This document shows, piece after piece, positions 7,330 through 14,251 of a stretch of 15,828 bases of DNA; the first letter of the stretch is position 1; each line of letters opens with the position of its first letter. Origin of the DNA: DASPMP01 sp035248725. GTDB taxonomy: Bacteria; Gemmatimonadota; Gemmatimonadetes; Gemmatimonadales; Gemmatimonadaceae. The position numbers were made by a program, and so were the translations under genes. Under the pieces are notes generated by a model, which made no database searches, was not told the DNA's origin, and saw only the letters and a list, made by a program, of their open reading frames with translations. The stretch spans positions 1-15,828 of the forward strand of contig DATFHG010000216.1 of NCBI GenBank assembly GCA_035248725.1. The letters are read 5' to 3'.

Positions 7330-7841
7330 GAGTCGGGCAGTGTGTTCGTCAGCCGCTTGTCGAGATCGGCCAGGTAGCCATCGATCGTGCGGAAATGTCC
7401 GTACACGAAGCGGGACATGAAGCGGAACATCGGATTGTGCACGGCTCCGTCTTCCGTGATGGTCAGCTGCGTCCCGCCGGCGACCGGTACCAGATCGAAG
7501 GTCCAGCTCCCCGTGTACGGCAGGTTCGCGTCGGCGATCGTGAGCACGAACTGCCGGTTCGGCACCGTATGCTCCACGATGTACGTCACTTCACCGGTCA
7601 TCGCGGCTTCGCGGAACCGCTGCATTCCGTCGGAGTCGGGCAGTATCTGCACACCTTGCACGCCCGATCGCCACTTGGGATACGCCGTGGGAGTCGAGAT
7701 CTCCTTGAAGATCCGTTCCGGTGTGGCCGAGAACACGCGATCGCGCGTCGCGGTGTGTTGCTCGGGCAGGCGATAGCCGACGATGAAGACGACCGCGAGA
7801 ATGGCGATGACGGTGAGGCCGAGACGCTTGATAAGACGCAC
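7326..7841 (-). CDS. SRPBCC (polyketide cyclase/START-like) protein with N-terminal membrane anchor
   Basis: 171 residues from a GTG at 7841. Residues 7-23 (LGLTVIAILAVVFIVGY) are a single hydrophobic helix, an anchor or uncleaved signal. The remainder is SRPBCC-like: FSATPERIFKEISTPTAYPKWR at the start (read from about 40), GVQGVQILPD, then strands ending GSWTFDLVPVAGGTQLTITEDG and a long final helix with IDGYLADLDKRL. Such folds bind hydrophobic ligands; the ligand is unknown. No in-frame ATG or clear ribosome binding site exists upstream, so the exact start is uncertain. First gene of the operon continuing into CPBP and cytochrome c, and divergent from the PadR gene at 7983. Confidence 0.85.
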   Translation of the reverse strand: MRLIKRLGLTVIAILAVVFIVGYRLPEQHTATRDRVFSATPERIFKEISTPTAYPKWRSGVQGVQILPDSDGMQRFREAAMTGEVTYIVEHTVPNRQFVLTIADANLPYTGSWTFDLVPVAGGTQLTITEDGAVHNPMFRFMSRFVYGHFRTIDGYLADLDKRLTNTLPDS

Positions 7842-7914
7842 GAATCGAGGGTGGGAGTCATGTAAGACTGCCCCCGCCGCTCCGGCGTAACGCGATTTTC
7901 CGCGAATTCCCCCT

Positions 7915-7950
7915 AGACAGGCTACAACACCTGTCTCTACTCTTGTAGCC
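7915..7950. promoter_or_regulatory. Two interleaved inverted repeats upstream of the second PadR gene
   Basis: Repeat one: AGACAGG (7915-7921) pairs with CCTGTCT (7930-7936). Repeat two: GGCTACAA (7920-7927) pairs with TTGTAGCC (7943-7950). Both are exact, and their arms alternate, so in DNA they offer two overlapping dimer sites and in RNA two mutually exclusive stems. They lie between the divergent starts at 7841 and 7983, well placed to control both operons. The TACAA and TTGTA cores recall the ACAAC and GTTGT cores of the site before the first PadR gene, but the sequences are otherwise different. Confidence 0.5.
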
Positions 7951-7961
7951 AGCCGAGGTGA

Positions 7962-7975
7962 GTTGAAATTTCAAC
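7962..7975. promoter_or_regulatory. Perfect 14-bp palindrome next to the PadR start, candidate operator
   Basis: GTTGAAATTTCAAC is an exact palindrome ending 7 bases before the ATG at 7983. It is strikingly AT-rich compared with its surroundings. Its position would cover the promoter start or ribosome landing zone, which suits autorepression by PadR. TTGTAG (7943-7948) and AAATTT (7966-7971) are 17 bases apart and could be a weak -35/-10 pair; that is a guess. No usable ribosome binding site is seen: GAGGTGAG ends about 20 bases from the ATG. Confidence 0.5.
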
Positions 7976-7982
7976 CGACCCC

Positions 7983-8321
7983 ATGACCAGCCAACAGACC
8001 AACGACCGTCTCCAGGGCACGCTCGACCTGCTCGTCCTCAAGACCCTTGCCGGCGGAGGCGCCATGCACGGATGGAGCGTGGCCCTGCGCATCCAGCAGG
8101 TGTCCAGGGACGCGCTCCAGATCAACCAGGGCTCGCTCTACCCCGCGCTGCACCGGCTGGAGGACGCGGGCTTCGTCGACGCCGAATGGGGCGTCTCCGA
8201 CAACAACCGCCGCGCGAAGTTCTACCGTCTCACGGCGCTGGGCAGGAAGCAGCTCCAGGCCGAGACGGAGAGCTGGAAGCGCTTCGCCGACGCCGTCGGT
8301 CTCGTGCTGCGATTCGCCTAG
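7983..8321 (+). CDS. PadR-family transcriptional regulator, module 2
   Basis: 112 residues, one winged-helix PadR domain: RLQGTLDLLVLKTL (about 9-22), MHGWSVALRIQQ, INQGSLYPALHRLEDAGFV, a wing with NNRRAKFYRLTALGRK, and a C-terminal helix ending LVLRFA. Same compact subtype and length as the regulator at 1163, sharing the INQGSLYPAL core. No ribosome binding site is visible near the ATG, which suggests a leaderless or structure-dependent start. It lies 12 bases ahead of its permease, without overlap, unlike modules 1 and 3. The palindromes at 7915-7975 are its likely targets. Confidence 0.93.
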   Translation: MTSQQTNDRLQGTLDLLVLKTLAGGGAMHGWSVALRIQQVSRDALQINQGSLYPALHRLEDAGFVDAEWGVSDNNRRAKFYRLTALGRKQLQAETESWKRFADAVGLVLRFA

Positions 8322-8333
8322 ACCCGCGCCTCG

Positions 8334-11003
8334 ATGCACTCGCTGTCCCGCCTGACCCGCCGTCTCCGGCTGCTCGTCGCCCGTCGCCGCTTCGAGCGCG
8401 ACCTCGATGACGAGCTGCGCTTTCACATGGAGATGAGCCATGCCGTCCATCTCGCGCGCGGCGCATCCGTGGAACACGCGCGCGCACTCACCCACAAGGA
8501 GTTCGGCTCCATGGATCGCTTCAAGGACGAGGTACGCGACGCGCGCGGCCTCAGCTTCACGGATGACCTTGCCCGCGACGTGCGCTTCGCGTTGCGCGCG
8601 CTGCGACGCACGCCGGGGTTCACGGCGATCGCGCTGCTCACGTTCGCGCTCGGCATCGGCGCGAACACCGCGATTTTCTCGATCGTCAACGCGGTGCTGC
8701 TGCGTCCCCTGCCGTACGCCAACGCTGGTCGCGTCGTCCGCATGTACGAGACGTTGGGCGGTGCGAAGGAGCGCGGGAGCGTCTCGGTCCCGAACTGGCG
8801 CGACTGGCAGCAACAGCTCCGAAGCTTCGAGTCGGTGGGTGGCTTCCTGACCTCGCGCGCAATCGTCGACGGTGATGGCTCGGCCGAGCCGATGCGCGTG
8901 CGGCTGACGTATGTCACGACGAACGTGCCGTCGATCCTCGGTGCGCATCCGCTGATCGGCCGCCTGTTTCAGTCCGACGAGCAGGCGCGCGGTCGCAATC
9001 ACGTGGTGCTGCTCAGTGAAGGCTTCTGGCGCAGCAGATTCGCCGGGTCTTCCGCGATCATCGGCCAGACGCTGCGACTGGAGGGCGAACCGTACACCGT
9101 GATCGGGGTGATGCCCTCCGCGTTCAATTTTCCCGATGGAGCGCGGACGACGGATCTGTGGTCGGTGTTCATCCCGCCCGAGCGGGCCGAAGATCCGCGC
9201 GCGCGTGGCTGGCACTGGATCCAGGTGCTCGGGCTGCTCAAGCCGGGCGTCACGGTCGACCAGGCGGACATGGAGCTGAAGCAGGTCGCCGCGCGCCTCG
9301 AGCAGCAGTACCCCACGCAGCAGACGGGGCGCAGTGCAATCGCACTCTCGATGCAGGAGGACATCGTGGGCGACGTCCGCCCGATGCTCGTGGTATTGCT
9401 TGGCGCCGTCTTTCTCGTGCTCCTCATCGCCTGCGCGAACGTCGCGAACCTGCTGCTCGCACGCAACGCGACGCGCCAGAAGGATGTCGGCGTGCGCCTC
9501 GCGCTCGGCGCCAGTCGCGGGCAGATCACCCGCCAGTTCCTGACCGAGAGCATCGTGCTCGCCCTCGTGGGCGCGGTGCTCGGACTCGGGGTGGCGCGCG
9601 GGATGCTCGGCGCGCTCGCCGCCGTGGGCGCGGAGTGGCTGCCCGTGAGCGGCTCGATCCCGATCGATTGGCACGTGCTCGCCGCGCTGATCGCCATGGC
9701 GCTGCTCTGCGGACTCGCGTTCGGCCTCGCGCCCGCACTGCAGGTGTCGCCGAAACGGATGCAGGGATCGCTGCAGGGTATGTCGATCCGGACCACGGCG
9801 TCGGGCGAGATGCGACGCTTCCGGAGCGGACTGGTGGTGGCGCAGATCGCGCTGTCGCTCATGCTTCTCGTGGGTGCGGGCCTGCTCATGCGCGCCTTCG
9901 TCGCGCTGCAATCCACTGATGCAGGGCTGGATCCCGACCGCGTGCTGACGGCCAAGATCGCGGTGCCCAGGCGGTTCACCGCGGACGGCACCGAAGCGAC
10001 CGCGCTGCTGCGGCCGTTCCTCGATCGCATCCGCGCGATCCCCGGGGTGAAGGCGGCGGGCATGACGTCGATGACGCCCATCGAGGAGACGGGACTCCAG
10101 GCGAGCTTCTGGATCGATCGCCGCGCGTGGCCGGAACCGGGCAACGAGCCGAACGTCGAAGTCCGCTCCGTGAGTCCGGGGTTTCTGCCCGCGCTCGGTG
10201 TTCGATTCACCCGGGGGCGCGATCTCGTCGAGAGCGACGATTCCACGAGCATCGCGAAGGCGGTGGTGAACGAGGCGCTCGTGCGCCGCCTGTTGCCCGG
10301 CGAAGACCCCATCGGACGCCATTTGCTGCAAGGCAACGCGGAGCGGCATTTCGATTTCGAGATCGTCGGTGTGGTGGCCGACATGAAGCAGTCGGGGCTC
10401 GACGTTCCCGCGATGCCCGAGATCTACACGTCGTACAACGATCCGCGCATCGACTGGACGGGCGGCGACATGTCGCTCGTGGTGAAGACGGCGGTGCCGG
10501 AGGTGACCATCGTGTCACAAGTGCGCAGCGCGCTGCGTGAGGTGGCGCGCGACGTCGCCCTGACGAACGTCCGCCCGATGCGCGAGGTGATCGAGCGGTC
10601 CCTCTCGCAGCGACGGCTCACGTTGTTCCTGTTCGGCGTGTTCGCGGCGGTGGCGCTGGCGCTCGCCGCGTCCGGGTTGTACGGGGTGATCTACTACATC
10701 GTCACGCAACGCACGCGCGAGATCGGCATCCGGGTCGCACTCGGCGCGGATACCATGCGCGTGATCCGCCTCGTGCTCGGCCACAGCGCGCTGCTGGCTG
10801 GATTGGGAATCGGGGCCGGTCTCGTGGGCGCGCTTCTCCTGTCGCGATTGCTGACGGGCCTGCTATATGGCGTCACGCCGCACGATACGGTGACCTTCGT
10901 CAGCGTGCCGGTCGTGCTCGCGCTCGTCGCGCTGCTCGCCGCGCTGGTTCCGACACGCCGGGCGACGCATGTGGACCCGGTCATCGCGCTGCGGTCGGAA
11001 TGA
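8334..11003 (+). CDS. ADOP-type duplicated orphan ABC permease (FtsX/MacB-like), module 2
   Basis: 889 residues. N-terminal soluble part with RDLDDELRFHMEM (about 23-35); first helix near 96-122 holding the canonical LTFALGIGANTAIFSIVNAV; MacB-like periplasmic domain ending before DIVGDVRPML; FtsX helices from about 351 with IACANVANLLLARNATRQKD; second-copy helix near 498 (VVAQIALSLMLLVGAGLL); second periplasmic domain; final FtsX block from about 761, with TQRTREIGIRVALGA and the C-terminal RRATHVDPVIALRSE. This is the copy closest to the textbook ADOP pattern. No ATP-binding subunit is near. The ATG at 8334 has no visible ribosome binding site. A strong hairpin follows 6 bases after the stop, suggesting that the transcript ends there. 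Confidence 0.93.
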   Translation: MHSLSRLTRRLRLLVARRRFERDLDDELRFHMEMSHAVHLARGASVEHARALTHKEFGSMDRFKDEVRDARGLSFTDDLARDVRFALRALRRTPGFTAIALLTFALGIGANTAIFSIVNAVLLRPLPYANAGRVVRMYETLGGAKERGSVSVPNWRDWQQQLRSFESVGGFLTSRAIVDGDGSAEPMRVRLTYVTTNVPSILGAHPLIGRLFQSDEQARGRNHVVLLSEGFWRSRFAGSSAIIGQTLRLEGEPYTVIGVMPSAFNFPDGARTTDLWSVFIPPERAEDPRARGWHWIQVLGLLKPGVTVDQADMELKQVAARLEQQYPTQQTGRSAIALSMQEDIVGDVRPMLVVLLGAVFLVLLIACANVANLLLARNATRQKDVGVRLALGASRGQITRQFLTESIVLALVGAVLGLGVARGMLGALAAVGAEWLPVSGSIPIDWHVLAALIAMALLCGLAFGLAPALQVSPKRMQGSLQGMSIRTTASGEMRRFRSGLVVAQIALSLMLLVGAGLLMRAFVALQSTDAGLDPDRVLTAKIAVPRRFTADGTEATALLRPFLDRIRAIPGVKAAGMTSMTPIEETGLQASFWIDRRAWPEPGNEPNVEVRSVSPGFLPALGVRFTRGRDLVESDDSTSIAKAVVNEALVRRLLPGEDPIGRHLLQGNAERHFDFEIVGVVADMKQSGLDVPAMPEIYTSYNDPRIDWTGGDMSLVVKTAVPEVTIVSQVRSALREVARDVALTNVRPMREVIERSLSQRRLTLFLFGVFAAVALALAASGLYGVIYYIVTQRTREIGIRVALGADTMRVIRLVLGHSALLAGLGIGAGLVGALLLSRLLTGLLYGVTPHDTVTFVSVPVVLALVALLAALVPTRRATHVDPVIALRSE

Positions 11004-11009
11004 GGTGAC

Positions 11010-11034
11010 GGCCGGGCCATCCTGTGGCCTGGCC
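11010..11034 (+). terminator. Strong hairpin after the second permease, terminator candidate
   Basis: GGCCGGGCCA (11010-11019) and TGGCCTGGCC (11025-11034) form a 10-bp stem with one G-U pair and a 5-base loop (TCCTG). It begins 6 bases after the permease stop. No T-run follows, so it is either a GC-rich terminator without a U-tract or an RNA 3'-end stabiliser. It separates module 2 from module 3. Confidence 0.5.
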
Positions 11035-11051
11035 TGTCGGCCGCCGGCGGA

Positions 11052-11107
11052 TTGACAGCGCGCGCGACGTACGCCATCCTGCCCCCATTACCTGGTACGG
11101 GGAAAGG
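11052..11107 (+). promoter_or_regulatory. Candidate promoter, palindrome and ribosome binding site of the third PadR gene
   Basis: TTGACA (11052-11057) is a perfect -35 box; 17 bases on, CATCCT (11075-11080) is only a weak -10. Then an imperfect palindrome spans 11083-11102: CCCC and GGGG flank TACCTGGTA (11089-11097). Its right edge merges with the purine-rich ribosome binding site GGGGAAAGG (11099-11107), just before the ATG at 11109. Binding of PadR here would block both transcription start and translation start. This site shares no obvious sequence with the other two PadR upstream regions. Confidence 0.45.
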
Positions 11108-11108
11108 C

Positions 11109-11441
11109 ATGGCACGCGAACCGCTGGATTTGCTGCAGGGCACGCTCGACGTGCTCGTGCTGCGCACGCTGTCGTGGGACACGATGCACGGCTACGCCAT
11201 CAGCCGCTGGATTCGTGAGCGCACGCAGGGCGTGCTCGAGATCGAGGACGCACCCCTGTACAAGGCGCTGCACCGGCTCGAGCGCGACGGCGCGGTGACC
11301 GCGTCGTGGGGACTGTCCGAGAACAATCGGCGCGCGCGCTACTACGCCCTCACCGCGCGTGGCCGCCAGCGGCTCAAGTCCGAAGAGTCCGCGTGGCGGA
11401 GGTACGCCGAAGCCGTCTTCCGCGTGCTGGAGCCGGCATGA
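11109..11441 (+). CDS. PadR-family transcriptional regulator, module 3
   Basis: 110 residues, one PadR winged helix: LDLLQGTLDVLVLRTLSWD (about 6-24), MHGYAISRWIRER, then IEDAPLYKALHRLERDGAV, a wing with NNRRARYYALTARGRQ, and a C-terminal helix ending VLEPA. The recognition segment is EDAPLYKAL where the other two regulators have NQGSLYPAL, so it belongs to a different branch and should read a different operator. The start has the best ribosome binding site of the three. Its stop overlaps the permease start as ATGA. Confidence 0.93.
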   Translation: MAREPLDLLQGTLDVLVLRTLSWDTMHGYAISRWIRERTQGVLEIEDAPLYKALHRLERDGAVTASWGLSENNRRARYYALTARGRQRLKSEESAWRRYAEAVFRVLEPA

Positions 11442-14110
11442 CGCCGCGCCGGCTGTTCACGCTGCCCTGGCGATCGCGGGCGCACATCGCGACGGACGTC
11501 GACCGCGAGATCGCGTTTCACGTGCAGTCACGCGTGGCCGAGCTCGTGGCGGCGGGAGTGTCGCGGGAGGACGCTGAGCGCCGCGCGCTGCGCGAGTTCG
11601 GCGACGTCGAGGATGCACGGGAATACCTCATCCATCTCGATCGCGGCATCGAGAACACGCAGCGCCGGAGAGAGCACATGCGGGACTTATGGCGGGACGT
11701 TCGCTACGCGTTTCGTCGCATGCGCGCGGCACCGGTGTTCACCGCCACAGCGATCGCGACGCTGGCCCTCGGCATCGGCGCCAACACAGCGGTCTTCAGC
11801 GTGGTGGAGGCCGCGCTCCTGCGTCCCCTTCCCTACCCCAATGCGGACCGCGTGGTGGTTGCCTACACGGTGGCGTCGTTCGGCAACTTCGCCACGTCGC
11901 CGCCGGATTTCTTCGACTGGAAATCGCAGACGCGATCGTTCGACGAGATGAGCGCCATTTCCGCGTATCCACGAACCGTCACCGGGCGCGGGGAGCCGCA
12001 GTCGATCGCGGGCGCCAACGTCACGCACGGTTTCTTCCAGACGTTCGGGGTGACGCCAGTCGTTGGACGAGTGTTCACGGCCGATGAGGAACACTACGGC
12101 AACACGCAGTACGTGGTGATCGGCTACGACCTGTGGCAGCGCATGTTCGGCGGCCGGGACGACGTCGTCGGCCAGAGCCTGGAGATCAACGCGAAGCGAT
12201 ATCTCGTGGTCGGGGTGATGCCGAAGCAGTTCTCGTATCCCGGGCGCACGCAGTTCTGGATGCCGCTCGCCTTCAGCGCGCACGACCTCGAGACGCAGCG
12301 TGGCGCGCACTACCTGGACGTCGTCGCGCTCCTGAAGCGGGGTGTCGCAGCGTCCGCCGCGAGTGAAGATCTCGGCGGCGTGATGCAGCGCCTCGCGGCC
12401 ACGTACCCCAACACGGACAAGGAATACATTGCCACCGTGGCGCCGCTCCGCGACGCGCTGGTCGGCGGCACGCCGAAGCGGGCGCTCATGGTGCTGCTGC
12501 TCGCGGTCGCGTTGGTGGCTCTGATCGCGTCGGCCAACGTCGCGAACCTGGTGCTCGCGCGCGGCACGTCGCGCCGTCGCGAGATGGCCGTGCGCCTGGC
12601 ACTCGGCGCCACGCCCCGCGACCTCGCCTACATCGCGCTCACGGAGAACGTCGTGCTCGCGCTGCTCGGCGGCCTCGCTGGACTGCTGCTCGCGACGGTG
12701 TTGTCCGGCGCGCTCGACGCCCTGCGACCGGGCGCGCTGCGCGACGTGGGAGACTTGCACATCAGCGCGATGACCGCGGCCTTCACACTCGCGGTCTCCA
12801 TGCTGGTCGGACTCCTGTGCGGGCTGGCTCCGGCGCTGCACGCCGCGCGTCGTACGTCACTGCAGCCGGCGCTTCAGGCCGGCGGACGCGCGGACACGGG
12901 CGAGCGGCGGACGAACGCGTTGCGTGCCACGCTCGTCGCGTGCGAGATCGCGCTGTCCCTGGTGCTGCTCTCGGGCGCGGGGCTGCTCACGAAATCCTTC
13001 GCGCGGCTGCAACACGTGGACGCCGGATTCGACGCCGAGAATCTCCTCGTCTATACGGTCTCGCTCCCCGAAGCGCGTTACGCGACCGGGGAGCGCATTG
13101 CGGCCACGTTCTCCGACATCGTCCAGCGCGCCGGCGCAGCGCCTGGCGTGAAGTCCGTGGGCCTCATGTCCATGCTGCCGCTCGACGGCGGCTTCTTCAG
13201 CATCAGCACCCATTCGATCGACGGCGCGGTCTTTCCACCCGACAATCAGCCGGGCACGCAGATCCGTATTCTGGCTCCCGGAACGCTGGGAACGCTGGGC
13301 ATCCGTCTCGTGCGCGGCCGCGACGTCGCGGAATACGACCGACTCGGCAGTCAGCGCGTGGTGCTGGTGAACGAAGCGGCGGCGCGGCGGCTCTGGAAGG
13401 AAGTCGATCCGATCGGTCACACCATCAGCATCTCCACACGCTTCGGCGATGATACGTCGCGCGCAGCCGGCACCGTGGTCGGCATCGTGTCGGACATCCG
13501 TGACCGCGCGCTCGGATCGCCGCCCAGCGCGACGGTGTATTTCCCGCACGCGCAGGCGCCGTGGTCGGACATGAACGTCGTCGTGCGCCCGGCGGCCGGA
13601 ATCGCGGCCGCGTCGCTCACCTCGACGCTGCGCGCGCAGCTGCATGCGGTGGACCCTCTGCTGCCGATGGTGGATGCGCGCACCATGGACGACGTGGTCC
13701 GCGGCTCGGTGGCGCAACCACGTTTCGCGACGCTGCTCATGGGCATCTTCGCCGCACTCGCGGTGGTGCTGGCGCTCATCGGCGTGTTCGGCGTCATGGC
13801 GTACATGGTGGGTCAGCGGTCGCGCGAGATCGGCATACGCATCGCACTCGGCGCGTCGGGAGGTCGTGTCGTTCGGGAAACGCTGGAGCGCGCCGCCATT
13901 CCCGTTTTCGCGGGTGTGCTGGCGGGCGTGCTCGTCACGTTTGTCTCCGTGCGTGCGCTGACGCGGCTCTTGTACGACGTGCAGCCGCACGATCCACTGG
14001 TCATTGGCGGGCTGACGCTCGCGCTGGTCGCGGTGGCCCTGCTCGCGGCGTATCTGCCCGCACGCCGCGCGAGTAGCGTCGATCCCCTCACCGCGCTGCG
14101 TGCCGATTAG
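11438..14110 (+). CDS. ADOP-type duplicated orphan ABC permease (FtsX/MacB-like), module 3
   Basis: 890 residues from the ATG overlapping the PadR stop, with GGAG about 6 bases upstream. Parts in order: N-terminal soluble region with DVDREIAFHVQSRV (about 20-33) and a long charged segment around 65-85; first helix near 101-127 (LALGIGANTAVFSVVEA); periplasmic domain; FtsX helices from about 349 with SANVANLVLARGTSRRREMA; second-copy helix near 497 (EIALSLVLLSGAGLLTKSFA); periplasmic domain; last FtsX block from about 762 with GQRSREIGIRIALGAS and the ending RRASSVDPLTALRAD. Its CANVAN motif reads SANVAN, lacking the Cys found in the other two. No ATPase partner is visible. The frame is open back to 11306 but that part is inside the PadR gene. 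Confidence 0.92.
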   Translation: MTPRRLFTLPWRSRAHIATDVDREIAFHVQSRVAELVAAGVSREDAERRALREFGDVEDAREYLIHLDRGIENTQRRREHMRDLWRDVRYAFRRMRAAPVFTATAIATLALGIGANTAVFSVVEAALLRPLPYPNADRVVVAYTVASFGNFATSPPDFFDWKSQTRSFDEMSAISAYPRTVTGRGEPQSIAGANVTHGFFQTFGVTPVVGRVFTADEEHYGNTQYVVIGYDLWQRMFGGRDDVVGQSLEINAKRYLVVGVMPKQFSYPGRTQFWMPLAFSAHDLETQRGAHYLDVVALLKRGVAASAASEDLGGVMQRLAATYPNTDKEYIATVAPLRDALVGGTPKRALMVLLLAVALVALIASANVANLVLARGTSRRREMAVRLALGATPRDLAYIALTENVVLALLGGLAGLLLATVLSGALDALRPGALRDVGDLHISAMTAAFTLAVSMLVGLLCGLAPALHAARRTSLQPALQAGGRADTGERRTNALRATLVACEIALSLVLLSGAGLLTKSFARLQHVDAGFDAENLLVYTVSLPEARYATGERIAATFSDIVQRAGAAPGVKSVGLMSMLPLDGGFFSISTHSIDGAVFPPDNQPGTQIRILAPGTLGTLGIRLVRGRDVAEYDRLGSQRVVLVNEAAARRLWKEVDPIGHTISISTRFGDDTSRAAGTVVGIVSDIRDRALGSPPSATVYFPHAQAPWSDMNVVVRPAAGIAAASLTSTLRAQLHAVDPLLPMVDARTMDDVVRGSVAQPRFATLLMGIFAALAVVLALIGVFGVMAYMVGQRSREIGIRIALGASGGRVVRETLERAAIPVFAGVLAGVLVTFVSVRALTRLLYDVQPHDPLVIGGLTLALVAVALLAAYLPARRASSVDPLTALRAD

Positions 14111-14144
14111 GAGGCGCCAGGTGTCGACCTGAGCGGCATTCGTT

Positions 14145-14179
14145 CGACGTGTTGTTGAACGTCACGTTTCGCTGGATAC
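14145..14179 (+). promoter_or_regulatory. Possible promoter or operator upstream of the polymerase gene
   Basis: TTGTTG (14152-14157) and GATACT (14174-14179) are 16 bases apart and resemble a weak -35/-10 pair. The stretch 14145-14164 closely matches 1121-1143 in the palindrome before the first PadR gene: both contain GTTGTTG and AACGTCA, separated there by TCG and joined directly here. Just upstream, CAGGT-GTCG-ACCTG (14118-14131) is a small hairpin after the permease stop, too weak to call a terminator. The rest of the gap is dealt with in the next entry. Confidence 0.35.
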
Positions 14180-14185
14180 TTCAAG

Positions 14186-14242
14186 ATGCCGAAACCCGCG
14201 CCATTTCTCTGGTTCGACACGCCGGCCGAGGGAGCCGCGTAA
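14186..14242 (+). pseudogene. 18-codon remnant resembling the N-terminus of a PhnB/VOC-family (3-dmu-9_3-mt) protein
   Basis: The short frame reads MPKPAPFLWFDTPAEGAA and then meets TAA. The pattern xxxPFLWFDxxAExAA is the characteristic first strand and helix of PhnB-like glyoxalase-fold proteins, which normally continue for roughly 130 more residues. Here nothing of that remains: the stop is followed after 9 bases by the polymerase ATG. I infer a gene cut off by a deletion whose 5' end, and perhaps promoter, now sits in front of the polymerase. A functional leader peptide is a less likely alternative. Confidence 0.5.
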
Positions 14243-14251
14243 AATCGGCCG

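Noticed and set aside
7971..10349. A 792-codon open frame on the minus strand opposite the second PadR and permease genes
   Set aside because: Rich in Arg, His, Glu and Ala without membrane or domain patterns; it mirrors the GC-biased codons of the plus-strand genes, which lack complementary stops. A shadow frame.
12857..13990. Minus-strand 377-codon frame opposite the third permease
   Set aside because: Shadow of the permease reading frame; no recognisable domain.
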